NCBI RefSeq assembly: GCF_001750725.1 | Contig: NZ_CP017279.1 | Coordinates: forward strand, 3,782,001-3,846,000 | Reading direction: 5' to 3' | DNA length: 64,000 nt | Origin: Enterobacter ludwigii | GTDB taxonomy: Bacteria > Pseudomonadota > Gammaproteobacteria > Enterobacterales > Enterobacteriaceae | Shown: positions 49,220 through 60,916 of the stretch, in pieces | Layout of the letters: each line of letters begins with the position of its first letter | How positions within the stretch are numbered: the first letter of the stretch is position 1 | Notes under the pieces: generated by a model | What the model was told of the DNA's origin: nothing | Databases searched by the model: none | Seen by the model: only the letters and a program-made list of their open reading frames with translations | Made by a program: the position numbers and the translations under genes

Positions 49220-50395
49220 GTGAAATTAATACACCGTTTTTTTAGCAGTGAAGCATCAGGCGGCATCATCCTGATTATTGCAGCTGCGGCCGCGATGGCG
49301 CTGGCCAATATGGGTTTCACACGCGACTTTTACCACGCGTTTCTGGAAACTCCCGTCGAGCTGAAAGTCGGGGCGCTGGAAATTAACAAGAACATGCTGC
49401 TGTGGATCAACGATGCACTGATGGCCGTGTTTTTCTTGCTGGTAGGGCTGGAGGTTAAGCGTGAGCTGGTCCTGGGCTCGCTTGCCAGCCGTCAGCGTGC
49501 CGCGTTCCCGGTGATTGCCGCATTCGGGGGGATGGTCATTCCGGCGTTGCTCTTCCTGGCGTTCACCTGGCAGGATCCGGTATCGCGTCATGGCTGGGCT
49601 ATTCCGGCAGCAACGGATATCGCGTTTGCCCTGGGTGTGCTGGCCTTGTTGGGAAGCCGCGTGCCGGTGGCACTGAAAATCTTCCTGATGGCGCTGGCGA
49701 TCATTGATGACCTGGGCGCGATTGTCATTATTGCGCTGTTCTACACCAGCGACCTGTCGATCCTGTCGTTGAGCGTTGCCGCAGGAGCGATTGCGGTACT
49801 GGCGCTGTTGAACATTTGCAACGTGCGCCGCATCGGGATCTACGTGCTGGTGGGGATGGTGCTGTGGACCGCGGTACTGAAATCAGGCGTGCACGCTACG
49901 CTCGCCGGGGTCATCGTCGGCTTCTTCGTTCCGCTTAAGCTGCAGGAGGGGAAATCGCCTGCCAAACAGCTGGAGCATGTGCTGCACCCGTGGGTCGCCT
50001 TTATGATCCTGCCGCTGTTTGCTTTCGCTAATGCAGGCGTTTCGCTGGAAGGGGTAACCCTTGAGGGACTGACCTCAATGTTGCCGCTGGGCATTATTGC
50101 CGGACTGTTTATTGGTAAGCCGCTGGGTATTAGCCTGTTCTGCTGGCTGGCGCTGAAGATGAAGCTGGCGTCACTGCCGCACGGTACAACGTTTAAGCAG
50201 ATCATGGCGGTGGGCGTGCTGTGCGGCATTGGGTTTACCATGTCGATCTTTATCTCAACGCTGGCTTTTGGTGCCCATGCGCCTGAGCTTATCGTCTGGG
50301 CGAAGCTGGGTATCCTTATCGGATCGTTACTGGCCGCAGTCACTGGCTATACCTTATTGAAGGTCAAACTGTCCGGACCGGTCGTTCAGGCATAA
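49220..50395 (+). CDS. nhaA: Na+/H+ antiporter NhaA
   Basis: A 391-residue inner-membrane antiporter exporting Na+ or Li+ in exchange for H+ at alkaline pH. Begins with GTG, as in E. coli. The ion-binding residues Asp133 ([11 protein letters not shown]) and Asp163-Asp164 ([10 protein letters not shown]) are in their known positions. Followed 57 bp downstream by its activator nhaR. Confidence 0.97.
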   Translation: MKLIHRFFSSEASGGIILIIAAAAAMALANMGFTRDFYHAFLETPVELKVGALEINKNMLLWINDALMAVFFLLVGLEVKRELVLGSLASRQRAAFPVIAAFGGMVIPALLFLAFTWQDPVSRHGWAIPAATDIAFALGVLALLGSRVPVALKIFLMALAIIDDLGAIVIIALFYTSDLSILSLSVAAGAIAVLALLNICNVRRIGIYVLVGMVLWTAVLKSGVHATLAGVIVGFFVPLKLQEGKSPAKQLEHVLHPWVAFMILPLFAFANAGVSLEGVTLEGLTSMLPLGIIAGLFIGKPLGISLFCWLALKMKLASLPHGTTFKQIMAVGVLCGIGFTMSIFISTLAFGAHAPELIVWAKLGILIGSLLAAVTGYTLLKVKLSGPVVQA

Positions 50396-50452
50396 CAGGA
50401 AACCGGGAGAAGAACACCTTCTCCCGCTACACGATCAGGGAGCGAAGACACG

Positions 50453-51352
50453 ATGTCTCATTTGAATTACAACCACCTTTACTACTTCTGGCATGTCTAT
50501 AAGCAGGGCTCGGTCGTGGGGGCGGCAGAGGCGCTCTACCTGACGCCGCAGACCATCACCGGGCAAATCAAAGCGCTGGAAGAGCGGCTGCAGGGCAAGC
50601 TCTTTAAGCGCAAGGGCCGTGGGATTGAGCCAAGTGAGCTGGGCGAACTGGTTTTCCGCTACGCGGATAAGATGTTCACCTTAAGCCAGGAGATGCTGGA
50701 TATTGTTAACTACCGCAAAGAGTCAAACCTGCTCTTTGACGTCGGCGTGGCGGATGCGTTGTCAAAACGGCTGGTCAGCGGCGTGCTGGATGCGGCGGTG
50801 GTCGAAGATGAGCAAATCCACCTGCGCTGTTTTGAGTCCACGCACGAGATGCTGCTGGAGCAACTGAGCCAGCATAAGCTGGATATGATTATCTCGGACT
50901 GCCCGATCGACTCTACGCAGCAGGAAGGGCTGTTCTCGGTGAAAATTGGCGAATGCGGGGTCAGCTTCTGGTGCATTAACCCGCCGCCGGAAAAACCGTT
51001 TCCTGCTTGTCTGGAGGAGCGTCGTTTGCTGGTGCCAGGCCGGCGCTCCATGCTTGGGCGCAAACTGCTGAACTGGTTTAACTCTCAGGGACTGAAGGTG
51101 GAGATCCTCGGCGAGTTTGATGATGCTGCGCTAATGAAAGCCTTTGGTGAGGCGCATAACGCCATCTTCGTTGCACCGACGCTGTACGTGCACGATCTCT
51201 ATTCAGATAAGAAGATTACGGAGATTGGCCGGGTCGATAACGTGATGGAGGAGTATCACGCGATATTTGCAGAAAGGATGATTCAACATCCGGCAGTACA
51301 GCGCATCTGTAACCGCGACTACTCGGCGCTGTTTACGCCACCGGCAATCTGA
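50453..51352 (+). CDS. nhaR: NhaR, LysR-family activator
   Basis: A 299-residue LysR regulator that activates nhaA in response to Na+ (and other genes in E. coli). The helix-turn-helix [24 protein letters not shown] lies at the N-terminus, followed by an effector domain with [13 protein letters not shown]. Immediately downstream is the nhaR/rpsT terminator. Confidence 0.96.
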   Translation: MSHLNYNHLYYFWHVYKQGSVVGAAEALYLTPQTITGQIKALEERLQGKLFKRKGRGIEPSELGELVFRYADKMFTLSQEMLDIVNYRKESNLLFDVGVADALSKRLVSGVLDAAVVEDEQIHLRCFESTHEMLLEQLSQHKLDMIISDCPIDSTQQEGLFSVKIGECGVSFWCINPPPEKPFPACLEERRLLVPGRRSMLGRKLLNWFNSQGLKVEILGEFDDAALMKAFGEAHNAIFVAPTLYVHDLYSDKKITEIGRVDNVMEEYHAIFAERMIQHPAVQRICNRDYSALFTPPAI

Positions 51353-51356
51353 AGAT

Positions 51357-51386
51357 ATAAAAAAACCCGCGTTAAGCGGGTTCTTT
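51357..51386. terminator. Bidirectional terminator between nhaR and rpsT
   Basis: AACCCGC (51364-51370) and GCGGGTT (51376-51382) with a 5-nt loop. The A-run before it gives a strong T-run for rpsT on the minus strand; CTTTT follows on the plus strand for nhaR. Confidence 0.88.
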
Positions 51387-51411
51387 TAAAACAAGCAACA
51401 ACAAGTGGCGA

Positions 51412-52003
<592 letters not shown>

Positions 52004-52942
52004 ATGAAGCTGATACGCGGCATACATAATCTCAGCAGAGCACCGCACGGGTGCGTGCTGACCATTGGTAATTTCGACGGCGTGCATCGTGGTCATCAGG
52101 CGCTGCTGCAGGGATTGCGTAAAGAAGGGGAGGCGCGTGGCCTGCCCGTTGTAGTGATGATTTTTGAGCCGCAGCCGCTGGAGCTGTTTGCCGGCGATAA
52201 ATCACCGGCTCGCCTCACTCGCCTGCGCGAGAAGTTGCGCTACCTGGCAGAGTCCGGGGTGGACTACGTATTGTGCGTGCGTTTCGATCGCCGCTTTGCC
52301 GCGCTCACAGCACAAAATTTCGTCAGTGACCTGCTGGTCAGGCGCCTTGGCGTGCAGTTTCTGGCCGTGGGTGATGATTTCCGCTTTGGCGCTGGTCGTC
52401 AGGGCGATTTCTTGCTATTACAGAAGGCTGGCCTCGAGTACGGCTTTGATGTCACCAGCGCAATGACCTTTTGCGAAGGCGGCGTCCGGGTTAGCAGCAC
52501 TGCGGTGCGTCAGGCGCTGGCCAACGATGAACTGGATACGGCGGAAACGCTGCTGGGACATCCGTTTAGCATTTCAGGCCGTGTGGTCCATGGCGATGCG
52601 CTGGGCCGCACCATAGGTTTCCCGACGGCGAATATACCGCTACGTCGTCAGGTCTCCCCGGTTAAAGGGGTATATGCGGTGGAAGTGGCTGGTCTGGGCG
52701 ATAAACCATATTTCGGTGTCGCCAATATTGGCACACGTCCTACAGTCGCCGGTGTCCGTCAACAATTAGAAGTGCACCTGCTGGACGTTGTAATGGACCT
52801 TTATGGTCGCCATATAGATGTGATACTGCGTAAAAAAATACGCAATGAGCAGCGATTTGCTTCGCTGGATGAACTAAAGGCGCAAATCGCGCGAGATGAA
52901 TTAACGGCCCGCGAGTTTTTTGGGCGAGTAAACCCGGCTTAA
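52004..52942 (+). CDS. ribF: Bifunctional riboflavin kinase / FAD synthetase
   Basis: Converts riboflavin to FMN and FMN to FAD. 312 residues. The N-terminal nucleotidyltransferase has [19 protein letters not shown]; the C-terminal kinase has [20 protein letters not shown]. First gene of ribF-ileS-lspA-fkpB-ispH; 34 bp to ileS. Confidence 0.97.
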   Translation: MKLIRGIHNLSRAPHGCVLTIGNFDGVHRGHQALLQGLRKEGEARGLPVVVMIFEPQPLELFAGDKSPARLTRLREKLRYLAESGVDYVLCVRFDRRFAALTAQNFVSDLLVRRLGVQFLAVGDDFRFGAGRQGDFLLLQKAGLEYGFDVTSAMTFCEGGVRVSSTAVRQALANDELDTAETLLGHPFSISGRVVHGDALGRTIGFPTANIPLRRQVSPVKGVYAVEVAGLGDKPYFGVANIGTRPTVAGVRQQLEVHLLDVVMDLYGRHIDVILRKKIRNEQRFASLDELKAQIARDELTAREFFGRVNPA

Positions 52943-52976
52943 ATGCCTACGTGAAAAATACGGAACCGAGAATCTG

Positions 52977-55793
52977 ATGAGTGACTATAAATCAACCCTG
53001 AATTTGCCGGAAACAGGGTTCCCGATGCGCGGCGATCTCGCCAAGCGCGAACCGGGAATGCTGGCGCGTTGGACCGATGATGACCTGTACGGCATCATCC
53101 GTGCAGCCAAAAAAGGCAAAAAAACCTTCATTCTGCATGATGGCCCTCCATATGCGAATGGCAGCATTCATATTGGTCACTCTGTAAACAAGATTCTGAA
53201 AGACATTATCGTGAAGTCCAAAGGCCTCGCGGGATATGACTCGCCTTACGTTCCGGGCTGGGACTGCCATGGTCTGCCAATCGAACTGAAAGTTGAGCAA
53301 GAGTTTGGTAAGCCGGGTGAGAAGTTCACCGCGGCAGAATTCCGCGCAAAATGTCGCGAATACGCGGCCACGCAGGTTCACGGTCAGCGTCAGGACTTTA
53401 TCCGCCTGGGCGTGCTGGGTGACTGGTCACGTCCGTACCTGACCATGGACTTCAAAACCGAAGCCAACATCATCCGTGCGCTGGGTAAAATCATCGGTAA
53501 CGGCCATCTGCACAAAGGCGCGAAGCCGGTGCACTGGTGCGTGGACTGCCGTTCTGCGCTGGCAGAAGCGGAAGTGGAGTATTACGACAAAACCTCTCCG
53601 TCTATCGACGTGGCCTTCCACGCGGTCGATCAGGAGGCGGTGAAAGCCAAATTTGGCGTGACCTCTGTCAATGGCCCCATCTCGCTGGTTATCTGGACCA
53701 CCACCCCGTGGACGCTGCCAGCAAACCGCGCGATCTCCCTGTCCGGTGAGTTCGAGTACGCGCTGGTGCAGGTTGACGGTCAGGCGCTGATCCTGGCGAA
53801 AGATCTGGTCGAAAGCGTGCTGAAACGCGCGAACATCGCCGACTACACCGTACTGGGCACCGTGAAAGGTGACGCGCTGGAGCTGATGCGCTTCAAACAC
53901 CCGTTCCTGGACTTCGATGTGCCGGCGATTCTGGGCGATCACGTGACGCTGGATGCGGGTACCGGTGCGGTACATACCGCCGGTGGCCACGGTCCTGACG
54001 ACTACAGCATCAGCCTGAAATACGGTCTTGAAATCGCGAACCCGGTGGGTCCTGACGGCTCTTACCTGCCTGGCACCTACCCGGCGCTGGACGGTATCAA
54101 CGTCTTCAAAGCGAACGACATCATCGTTGACATGCTGCGCACCAGCGGCGCGCTGCTGCACGTTGAGAAAATGCAGCACAGCTATCCGTGCTGCTGGCGT
54201 CACAAATCACCGATCATCTTCCGTGCAACCCCACAGTGGTTCATCAGCATGGATCAGAAAGGCCTGCGCGAGCAGTCCCTGAAAGAGATCAAAGGCGTGC
54301 AGTGGATCCCGGACTGGGGTCAGGCGCGTATCGAATCCATGGTCGCTAACCGTCCTGACTGGTGTATCTCCCGTCAGCGTACCTGGGGCGTGCCAATGTC
54401 TCTGTTCGTTCACAAAGAGACACAGGAACTGCACCCGAACACTCTGGCACTGATGGAAGAAGTCGCGAAGCGTGTAGAAGTTGACGGCATTCAGGCATGG
54501 TGGGATCTCGATTCCCGCGACATCCTGGGCGCTGATGCAGACAACTACGAGAAAGTGCCTGATACCCTGGACGTGTGGTTTGACTCCGGTTCAACGCACG
54601 CGTCTGTTGTTGACGTACGTCCGGAATTTGCCGGCCACGCGGCAGATATGTATCTGGAAGGTTCTGACCAACACCGTGGCTGGTTCATGTCATCGCTGAT
54701 GATTTCCACCGCCATGAAAGGTAAAGCACCGTATCGCCAGGTGCTGACCCACGGTTTCACCGTGGATGGTCAGGGCCGTAAGATGTCTAAATCGATCGGT
54801 AACACCGTCTCTCCGCAGGACGTGATGAACAAACTGGGCGCGGACATTCTGCGCCTGTGGGTTGCTTCTACCGACTATACCGGCGAAATGGCGGTGTCGG
54901 ACGAGATCCTGAAACGTGCTGCCGACAGCTATCGTCGTATCCGTAACACTGCGCGCTTCCTGCTGGCGAACCTGAACGGGTTCGATCCGCTAAAAGATAT
55001 GGTGAAACCGGAAGAGATGGTGGTGCTGGATCGCTGGGCGGTAGGCTGCGCGAAAGCGGCACAGGAAGATATCCTGAAGGCTTACGAATCTTACGATTTC
55101 CACGAAGTGGTGCAGCGCCTGATGCGCTTCTGCTCCATCGAGATGGGCTCGTTCTACCTCGACATCATCAAAGACCGCCAGTACACCGCGAAAGCGGACA
55201 GCGTGGCGCGTCGTAGCTGCCAGACTGCGCTGTTCCACATCGCAGAAGCGCTGGTTCGCTGGATGGCACCGATCATGTCCTTCACCGCAGATGAAATCTG
55301 GGGTTACCTGCCAGGCGACCGTGAGAAGTATGTCTTCACCGGCGAGTGGTATGAAGGTCTGTTCGATCTCTCCAGCACCGAAGCGATGAACGATGCCTTC
55401 TGGGACGAGCTGCTGAAAGTGCGTGGCGAAGTGAACAAGGTTATCGAGCAGGCGCGTGCTGACAAGAAAGTCGGCGGCTCGCTGGAAGCGGCAGTTACCC
55501 TGTACGCCGAGCCAGAGCTGGCGGCGAAACTGACGGCGCTGGGCGATGAATTACGATTTGTCCTGTTGACCTCCGGTGCGAAAGTTGCGGATTATGCCCA
55601 GGCGTCTGCTGATGCACAGCAGAGCGAACTGCTCAAAGGACTGAAAGTCGCACTGAGCAAAGCCGAAGGTGATAAATGCCCGCGTTGCTGGCATTACACC
55701 ACTGATGTCGGCCAGGTGGCGGAACACGCAGATATCTGCGGACGCTGTGTCAGCAACGTCGCCGGTGACGGCGAGAAACGTAAGTTTGCCTGA
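52977..55793 (+). CDS. ileS: Isoleucyl-tRNA synthetase
   Basis: A class I aminoacyl-tRNA synthetase of 938 residues. HIGH motif in [16 protein letters not shown] motif in [10 protein letters not shown], editing domain (CP1) with [15 protein letters not shown], and a C-terminal zinc finger CPRCWHY and CGRCVSN. The stop overlaps the lspA start (TGATG). Confidence 0.98.
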   Translation: MSDYKSTLNLPETGFPMRGDLAKREPGMLARWTDDDLYGIIRAAKKGKKTFILHDGPPYANGSIHIGHSVNKILKDIIVKSKGLAGYDSPYVPGWDCHGLPIELKVEQEFGKPGEKFTAAEFRAKCREYAATQVHGQRQDFIRLGVLGDWSRPYLTMDFKTEANIIRALGKIIGNGHLHKGAKPVHWCVDCRSALAEAEVEYYDKTSPSIDVAFHAVDQEAVKAKFGVTSVNGPISLVIWTTTPWTLPANRAISLSGEFEYALVQVDGQALILAKDLVESVLKRANIADYTVLGTVKGDALELMRFKHPFLDFDVPAILGDHVTLDAGTGAVHTAGGHGPDDYSISLKYGLEIANPVGPDGSYLPGTYPALDGINVFKANDIIVDMLRTSGALLHVEKMQHSYPCCWRHKSPIIFRATPQWFISMDQKGLREQSLKEIKGVQWIPDWGQARIESMVANRPDWCISRQRTWGVPMSLFVHKETQELHPNTLALMEEVAKRVEVDGIQAWWDLDSRDILGADADNYEKVPDTLDVWFDSGSTHASVVDVRPEFAGHAADMYLEGSDQHRGWFMSSLMISTAMKGKAPYRQVLTHGFTVDGQGRKMSKSIGNTVSPQDVMNKLGADILRLWVASTDYTGEMAVSDEILKRAADSYRRIRNTARFLLANLNGFDPLKDMVKPEEMVVLDRWAVGCAKAAQEDILKAYESYDFHEVVQRLMRFCSIEMGSFYLDIIKDRQYTAKADSVARRSCQTALFHIAEALVRWMAPIMSFTADEIWGYLPGDREKYVFTGEWYEGLFDLSSTEAMNDAFWDELLKVRGEVNKVIEQARADKKVGGSLEAAVTLYAEPELAAKLTALGDELRFVLLTSGAKVADYAQASADAQQSELLKGLKVALSKAEGDKCPRCWHYTTDVGQVAEHADICGRCVSNVAGDGEKRKFA

Positions 55794-56293
55794 TGAGTAA
55801 AACTCTCTGTTCAACAGGACTGCGCTGGCTGTGGCTGGTGGTGGTAGTGCTGATTATCGATCTGGGCAGCAAGTTCCTGATCCTCCAGAATTTTGCTCTG
55901 GGGGAGACGGTGTCGCTGTTCCCGTCGCTTAACCTGCATTACGCACGTAACTACGGTGCGGCGTTTAGTTTCCTTGCTGACAGCGGTGGCTGGCAGCGCT
56001 GGTTCTTTGCAGGTATCGCTATCGGTATCTGCGTGGTGCTATCGCTGCTGATGTACCGTTCGAAGGCAACACAAAAGCTAAATAATATCGCCTATGCGCT
56101 GATTATCGGTGGCGCGCTGGGCAACCTGTTTGATCGCCTGTGGCACGGCTTTGTGGTCGATATGATCGACTTCTATGTCGGCGACTGGCACTTCGCGACC
56201 TTCAACCTCGCCGACAGCGCAATTTGCATCGGCGCGGCGTTAATCGTGCTGGAAGGCTTCTTGCCGAACGCGGCCGCGAAGAAACAGGCTTAA
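55793..56293 (+). CDS. lspA: Lipoprotein signal peptidase (signal peptidase II)
   Basis: An inner-membrane aspartic protease that removes signal peptides from diacylated prolipoproteins. 166 residues with four helices. The two catalytic Asp lie in [18 protein letters not shown] and [11 protein letters not shown]. Its start overlaps the ileS stop by one base. Confidence 0.97.
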   Translation: MSKTLCSTGLRWLWLVVVVLIIDLGSKFLILQNFALGETVSLFPSLNLHYARNYGAAFSFLADSGGWQRWFFAGIAIGICVVLSLLMYRSKATQKLNNIAYALIIGGALGNLFDRLWHGFVVDMIDFYVGDWHFATFNLADSAICIGAALIVLEGFLPNAAAKKQA

Positions 56294-56300
56294 ATGTAAA

Positions 56301-56331
56301 TGCCGGGTGGCGCATGCGCCCCCGGCCTACA
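56301..56331. repeat. REP element between lspA and fkpB
   Basis: GCCGGG-T-GGCGCATGCGCC-CCCGGC (56302-56326) followed by CTACA is a typical enteric REP palindrome. It may protect upstream mRNA or separate expression of ileS-lspA from fkpB-ispH. Confidence 0.8.
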
Positions 56332-56385
56332 GAATGTCTGGCCTCCCGTCTCTCACCGGTGGGTCAAAACAAGCGAGCAATTTGC

Positions 56386-56835
56386 ATGTCTAAATCCGTA
56401 CAGAGCAACAGCGCGGTTCTCGTTCATTTCACGCTGAAACTGGATGATGGCTCCACGGCTGAATCCACCCGCAATAACGGCAAACCCGCCCTGTTTCGTC
56501 TCGGCGACACCTCCCTGTCTGAAGGCCTTGAGCAACAGCTGCTTGGCCTGAAAGAAGGCGAGAAAAAGGCATTTTCGCTGGAGCCAGATGCCGCGTTTGG
56601 CGTGCCAAGCCCGGACCTTGTTCAGTACTTCTCGCGCCGCGAGTTTATGGATGCAGGTGAGCCGGAAATCGGGGCGATCATGCTCTTTACCGCTATGGAT
56701 GGCAGCGAAATGCCTGGCGTGATCCGCGAAATCAATGGTGACTCCATCACCGTTGACTTCAACCATCCGCTTGCCGGGCGCACCGTCCATTTTGATATTG
56801 AAGTGCTGGAGATCGATCCGGTACTGGAGGCCTGA
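56386..56835 (+). CDS. fkpB: FKBP-type peptidyl-prolyl isomerase FkpB (SlpA)
   Basis: A 149-residue SlyD-like isomerase/chaperone. The start at 56386 ([19 protein letters not shown]) equals the E. coli protein; longer in-frame starts run through the REP and lspA. FKBP core segments [19 protein letters not shown] and [12 protein letters not shown] (with the insert-in-flap) are present. One base (TGAAATG region) separates it closely from ispH. Confidence 0.95.
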   Translation: MSKSVQSNSAVLVHFTLKLDDGSTAESTRNNGKPALFRLGDTSLSEGLEQQLLGLKEGEKKAFSLEPDAAFGVPSPDLVQYFSRREFMDAGEPEIGAIMLFTAMDGSEMPGVIREINGDSITVDFNHPLAGRTVHFDIEVLEIDPVLEA

Positions 56836-56836
56836 A

Positions 56837-57787
56837 ATGCAGATCCTGTTGGCTAACCCGCGCGGCTTTTGCGCCGGTGTAGACCGCGCTATCAGCATTG
56901 TTGAAAACGCGCTCGAGATTTACGGCGCGCCGATTTATGTGCGTCACGAAGTGGTGCATAACCGTTATGTCGTCGACAGCCTGCGCGAGCGTGGCGCGAT
57001 CTTCATTGAGCAGATCAGCGAAGTGCCTGACGGCGCGATCCTGATTTTCTCCGCGCACGGGGTTTCTCAGGCGGTGCGTAACGAAGCGAAAAGCCGCGAT
57101 CTGACCGTGTTCGACGCCACCTGCCCATTAGTGACCAAAGTGCATATGGAAGTGGCGCGCGCCAGCCGTCGTGGTGAAGAGTCGATCCTGATTGGCCATG
57201 CCGGCCACCCGGAAGTCGAAGGTACCATGGGCCAGTACAGCAACCCGGAAGGGGGGATGTACCTGGTGGAGTCGCCGGAAGATGTGTTTACGCTGAACGT
57301 CAAAAATGAAACGCGTCTCTCGTTTATGACCCAGACGACGCTCTCCGTTGACGATACGTCGGACGTGATTGACGCCCTGCGCCAGCGCTTCCCGAAAATC
57401 GTCGGCCCGCGTAAGGACGACATTTGCTACGCCACCACCAATCGCCAGGAAGCGGTGCGTGCTCTGGCTGAACAGGCGGACGTGGTGCTGGTTGTCGGTT
57501 CGAAAAATTCCTCTAACTCCAATCGTCTGGCTGAACTTGCGCAGCGAATGGGGAAAGCGGCCTATCTGATTGATGATTCCAGCGATATCCAGGAAGCGTG
57601 GGTGAAAAACGTGGCCTGTGTCGGGGTAACCGCAGGCGCCTCGGCTCCGGATATCCTGGTGCAGAACGTGATTTCCCGTCTGCAGGAACTGGGCGGCGGC
57701 GAAGCGGTCCCGCTGGAAGGACGCGAAGAGAATATTGTTTTCGAGGTCCCGAAAGAGCTGCGTATCGACGCACGCGAAGTCGAGTAA
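56837..57787 (+). CDS. ispH: 4-hydroxy-3-methylbut-2-enyl diphosphate reductase
   Basis: The last enzyme of the MEP isoprenoid pathway, producing IPP and DMAPP with a [4Fe-4S] cluster. 316 residues from the ATG at 56837 ([19 protein letters not shown]). The three cluster Cys lie in [16 protein letters not shown] and DDICYATTN. The longer frame from 56735 overlaps fkpB. In E. coli rihC follows; here a different locus begins. Confidence 0.98.
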   Translation: MQILLANPRGFCAGVDRAISIVENALEIYGAPIYVRHEVVHNRYVVDSLRERGAIFIEQISEVPDGAILIFSAHGVSQAVRNEAKSRDLTVFDATCPLVTKVHMEVARASRRGEESILIGHAGHPEVEGTMGQYSNPEGGMYLVESPEDVFTLNVKNETRLSFMTQTTLSVDDTSDVIDALRQRFPKIVGPRKDDICYATTNRQEAVRALAEQADVVLVVGSKNSSNSNRLAELAQRMGKAAYLIDDSSDIQEAWVKNVACVGVTAGASAPDILVQNVISRLQELGGGEAVPLEGREENIVFEVPKELRIDAREVE

Positions 57788-57807
57788 GTTTCCTCGCGCA
57801 TGACCCG

Positions 57808-57838
57808 AATGCCGGCCACGTCAGTGGCCGGCATTTTT
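57808..57838 (+). terminator. Terminator of the ribF-ispH operon
   Basis: AATGCCGGCCAC (57808-57819) and GTGGCCGGCATT (57824-57835) form a perfect 12-bp stem with a 4-nt loop, followed by TTTT. Confidence 0.93.
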
Positions 57839-57851
57839 ATTGCTGATTAAC

Positions 57852-57904
57852 TGTGATTCACCTGACACATTGCGCCTTTGATGCGCAGGTTAATCGTTTA
57901 AATT
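57852..57904 (+). promoter_or_regulatory. Control region of cupin isomerase pair: CRP-type site and LacI-type operator O3
   Basis: TGTGA-TTCACC-TGACA (57852-57867) fits the CRP consensus at 9 of 10 positions. AGGTTAATCGTTTAAATT (57887-57904) matches 14 of 18 positions of the operator AGGTTATTCGATTAACCT found before the PTS operon at 63620, including the central TCG and both outer TTA/TAA cores. The first cupin gene starts 41 bp downstream. Co-regulation with the PTS operon is inferred. Confidence 0.6.
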
Positions 57905-57945
57905 GTTATGCTGGGCGGGTTGTTCTCCTCGGGCCGGAGAAGACG

Positions 57946-58500
57946 ATGACTTCAGATATTATCCTGCCGCCTCTGGTGGCCTGGGCCAGTGGTACACTTG
58001 CCCGCGGCGCGCTTATTCTCAAATCCACACGCCTTGCCGATCTCAATGGTTTGTTTGCCGATCGAGACGCCTGGGCACAATGCGATCCGCATCAGACGGT
58101 GTATGACGTCGAAATGCTGGAATCGCCTGCACATGAAGGGGCGTTGTTTGTCGGCGTTACCCATTTACATGCAGGTAAAATTGGCCGGGAATTCTTTATG
58201 ACCCGCGGCCATTTTCATCAACGTCGTGAACAGGGCGAAGTCTATTTTGGACTGCGGGGAAGTGGCCTGCTTTTACTCCAGACGACATCCGGCGAAACCC
58301 GTCTGGAGTGCGTGATGCCGGGATCCGTCCATATTATTGCGCCTTTTACCGCCCACCGTTTAATCAATACCGGTGAGACCACGCTCTCTTCACTCGCGGT
58401 CTGGCCCGCCGTCGCCGGACACGACTATGCCGCGTTACCCCACGGTTTTGCCGTGCGGGTATTGGCCACTGACGGTGGCTGGGAGGTTCAGAATGAATAA
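57946..58500 (+). CDS. Cupin-type glucose-6-phosphate isomerase-like protein 1
   Basis: A 184-residue protein starting at 57946 (MTSDIILPPLVAWASG) behind GGAGA; the longer frame from 57853 covers the control region. The metal-binding cupin motif is TRGHFHQRREQGEVYFGLRGSG (His, His and Glu in GHFH and EVYFG), with a second His in FTAHRLINTG. This resembles the archaeal/bacterial cupin phosphoglucose isomerases (PF06560 type). It overlaps the second cupin gene by 8 bp. The true sugar phosphate is unknown; the E. coli type Pgi is unrelated. Confidence 0.8.
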   Translation: MTSDIILPPLVAWASGTLARGALILKSTRLADLNGLFADRDAWAQCDPHQTVYDVEMLESPAHEGALFVGVTHLHAGKIGREFFMTRGHFHQRREQGEVYFGLRGSGLLLLQTTSGETRLECVMPGSVHIIAPFTAHRLINTGETTLSSLAVWPAVAGHDYAALPHGFAVRVLATDGGWEVQNE

Positions 58501-59263
58501 CTTTGGGCTGGACATGACCATCACCCGGCACCCGCTGGGGTTCAGCTACGGTGAGGACGTCACTGGCCCGATGCCAGAGATCCGTACGCTTGATGAGATC
58601 CGCGCGTCGTTACGGGATCCTGACTGCTCAGGGCCGGAAGACGTTTATGCTATCGCGATGGATGTCGCCCGTCTGGCAGACCGGCAGGAGCTGAAAAAAC
58701 GCATGCTGCTGTTTGGGGTCGTGACCTACGCGACGGGAACACTGGGTGAAGAGCCGATCCGCAGCCAGGGGCATGTTCACCGTAAAAGCAGTCACAGCGG
58801 CTGGTCTCCGCCCGAGCTGTATGAAATCTGGCAGGGGCGCGCCATTATCTATATGCAGGAGTATGTTGCGGACGATCCCGGGCGCTGTTTCGCCGTACTG
58901 GCCGGGCCGGGCGAAAAGGTGCTGGTTCCGCCTGGCTGGGGGCATGCCACTATCTCTGCCTCGCCGGATGAACCGCTGACCTTCGGTGCGTGGTGCGACA
59001 GGGAATATGGTTTTGAATATGAAGCCGTGCGGGCGCGTAAAGGACTGGCCTGGTATCCGCTGCTGCAGGGGAGCCATATCATCTGGCAGCACAACACGCA
59101 TTATCTGCCGGGGCGGCTACAGATGATCACACCGCGTCGCTACAGCGAATTCGGCCTGACGGATGAGCCTGTCTATACGCAATTTATTGCCGATCCTGCT
59201 CGCTTTCAGTTTATCTCTCGCCCGGATAAAGTGGCCGAGCTGTGGCATAACTTCCACCCATAA
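58493..59263 (+). CDS. Cupin-type glucose-6-phosphate isomerase-like protein 2
   Basis: A 256-residue protein starting at 58493 (MNNFGLDMTITRHPLGFSYG) behind GGGAGG; longer frames start inside gene 1. Metal ligands are expected in SQGHVHRKSSHSGWSPPELYEIWQG (HVH and Glu of ELYEIW) and PPGWGHATISA. The C-terminal part (about residues 165-256) is longer than in protein 1. The 8-bp overlap suggests coupled translation and possibly a heteromer. Function is inferred from the family only. Confidence 0.8.
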   Translation: MNNFGLDMTITRHPLGFSYGEDVTGPMPEIRTLDEIRASLRDPDCSGPEDVYAIAMDVARLADRQELKKRMLLFGVVTYATGTLGEEPIRSQGHVHRKSSHSGWSPPELYEIWQGRAIIYMQEYVADDPGRCFAVLAGPGEKVLVPPGWGHATISASPDEPLTFGAWCDREYGFEYEAVRARKGLAWYPLLQGSHIIWQHNTHYLPGRLQMITPRRYSEFGLTDEPVYTQFIADPARFQFISRPDKVAELWHNFHP

Positions 59264-59285
59264 AAAAACCGGGGCATTGCCCCGG
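59262..59285 (-). terminator. Terminator of the PTS operon
   Basis: On the minus strand CCGGGGC and GCCCCGG (plus 59269-59285) enclose a 3-nt loop and are followed by T7 (plus A-run 59262-59268). It overlaps the stop codon of the convergent cupin gene 2. Confidence 0.9.
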
Positions 59286-59290
59286 CTGTC

Positions 59291-60109
59291 TTATCCGGCA
59301 AACAGACCTGATGCGACGCCCAGCGCCGCCAGCGCAAGCAACACAATCATGGCCCTGACCGGGGAGACGCCACGTTTTGCCATCAGATACCAAGTGCCCA
59401 GAACCACCAGAAGCGGTAATAGCTGCGGGAAGATACCGTCAAGCATCTGCTGAACATGGATGTTAACCCCGTCACGGGTGATAAATTCCAGTCCGGTGCC
59501 CAGCTTAACGTAGCTTGCCGCCACGCCGCCCATCACAAATACACCCAGCAGAGACAAAGCTTCGCGCAGTCGCGTTGACTTGCTGCTCACCAGCATCTCG
59601 ACCGATCCTGAGCCCATCTGGTAGCCTTTCAGAAACAGAAACCAGGATCCCGGGATAATGATGGCCAGCCAGGCGACGGTGTAGAACAACGGGCCAAGAA
59701 CATTTCCTCCGGCGGCAAGTGCCATACCGATGCTCAGCAAAATGGGGATCAGCATGCCGGGGATCATTGAGTCACCAATCCCCGCGATTGGTCCCATCAG
59801 CCCCACCTTCAGGGTATTGATCGTTTCGCCATCAATGGGCTCGCCGTTGGCTTTTTTCTCTTCCAGCCCAAGCGCCATACCATTTACGATGGCACCGATC
59901 TGCGGCTCCGTGTTGTAAAACGAGGCGTGTCGGCGCAGCATCTCGGTGCGCTGGGCGGCATCCGGGTAGAGTTTTTTGGCGACCGGTAACATGCTCAGAC
60001 AGAAGCCGAACGATTCCAGACGCTCGAAGCTCATCGAAGAGAGGTTATGCATCATCCACGCTCGCCAGCAGCGGCGCAGATCTTTTCGGGTCAGTTTACG
60101 GTCTTCCAT
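59291..60109 (-). CDS. PTS enzyme IID, mannose family
   Basis: A 272-residue mannose-family IID protein. The N-terminal LTRKDLRRCWRAWMMHNLSSMSFERLESFGF and GLMGPIAGIGDSMIPGMLIPILLSIG are typical; several hydrophobic segments are present in the C-terminal half. Together with IIC it forms the membrane channel of the sugar transporter. Its start overlaps the IIC stop by one base (TGATG). Substrate unknown. Confidence 0.94.
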   Translation of the reverse strand: MEDRKLTRKDLRRCWRAWMMHNLSSMSFERLESFGFCLSMLPVAKKLYPDAAQRTEMLRRHASFYNTEPQIGAIVNGMALGLEEKKANGEPIDGETINTLKVGLMGPIAGIGDSMIPGMLIPILLSIGMALAAGGNVLGPLFYTVAWLAIIIPGSWFLFLKGYQMGSGSVEMLVSSKSTRLREALSLLGVFVMGGVAASYVKLGTGLEFITRDGVNIHVQQMLDGIFPQLLPLLVVLGTWYLMAKRGVSPVRAMIVLLALAALGVASGLFAG

Positions 60110-60909
60110 CAGAATTCATCCTCATCGTCGGCGGGCCTACCCGGCGTGACAGCCTGCGGCGCTTCCGGCTTATAGTTGTAATGTATTAACGCCAGCAGGG
60201 CGCCCACAATCACCAGCGCCACCATGTTGAGCTTCAGGAACACAATGCATATGAAGCCCACCAGGAAGTAGATCAGCATGCTGTAGCTTTTGATGATCTG
60301 CTTAAGCAGGATGGCGATCCCAACGGCCGGTAAGATGCCCCCCAGCACGTTCATGGTCGAAAGCACGATTCCGGGCAAACTGTCCATAAACCCGCTGATG
60401 TACTGCGCGCCAAAATAGACGGCGATGAACGTCGGCACAAAGCGCAGAACAAAGTTCATCACCTGCGGCCAGACCGCGCTGTTAAGATAAATTCCGCGCT
60501 CATCCCCGAGCTCAAGCGCCACGTCGGCACGGTGGTTCCAGAACGAGTTCAATACCATCATGGCGTTAAACAGGATCGTTCCGGCAATGCCAATGGTCGC
60601 CGCCAGCGCCACGGCCACCTCTGGCCCTTTGCCCGACAGAATGCCCAGTGCGATAGCGGGATAAGCGACAAAATTGAGGTCGGCAGGCATTGAACCGCCG
60701 GGGGTGACCATCGCGATATAAACGGCCTGCACCGCCACACCAATCATGATCCCGGTTTTAACGTCGCCCAGAATCAGGCCCACCAGCATCCCCGAAACCA
60801 GCGGGCGGGAGATGAGATACCAGCCGCCCGTCAGGCCAAACAGCCAGGGACTACTGAGTGCACCGAGATAGCAAACCAGACCGATGAGAGAAGCTTCGAA
60901 AATCATCAT
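60109..60909 (-). CDS. PTS enzyme IIC, mannose family
   Basis: A 266-residue membrane protein with about eight hydrophobic segments. RPLVSGMLVGLILGDVKTGI and AVQAVYIAMVTPGGSMPADLNFVAYPAIALG (cited in part) are signature segments of mannose/sorbose family IIC. It starts with ATGATG behind AAGGAGCGC and ends with an acidic DDEDEF tail. It selects the sugar together with IID. Confidence 0.94.
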   Translation of the reverse strand: MMIFEASLIGLVCYLGALSSPWLFGLTGGWYLISRPLVSGMLVGLILGDVKTGIMIGVAVQAVYIAMVTPGGSMPADLNFVAYPAIALGILSGKGPEVAVALAATIGIAGTILFNAMMVLNSFWNHRADVALELGDERGIYLNSAVWPQVMNFVLRFVPTFIAVYFGAQYISGFMDSLPGIVLSTMNVLGGILPAVGIAILLKQIIKSYSMLIYFLVGFICIVFLKLNMVALVIVGALLALIHYNYKPEAPQAVTPGRPADDEDEF

Positions 60910-60916
60910 GCGCTCC

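Noticed and set aside
56140..56385. N-terminal extension of fkpB through lspA and the REP element
   Set aside because: The extension overlaps lspA in another frame; the start at 56386 gives the standard 149 residues.
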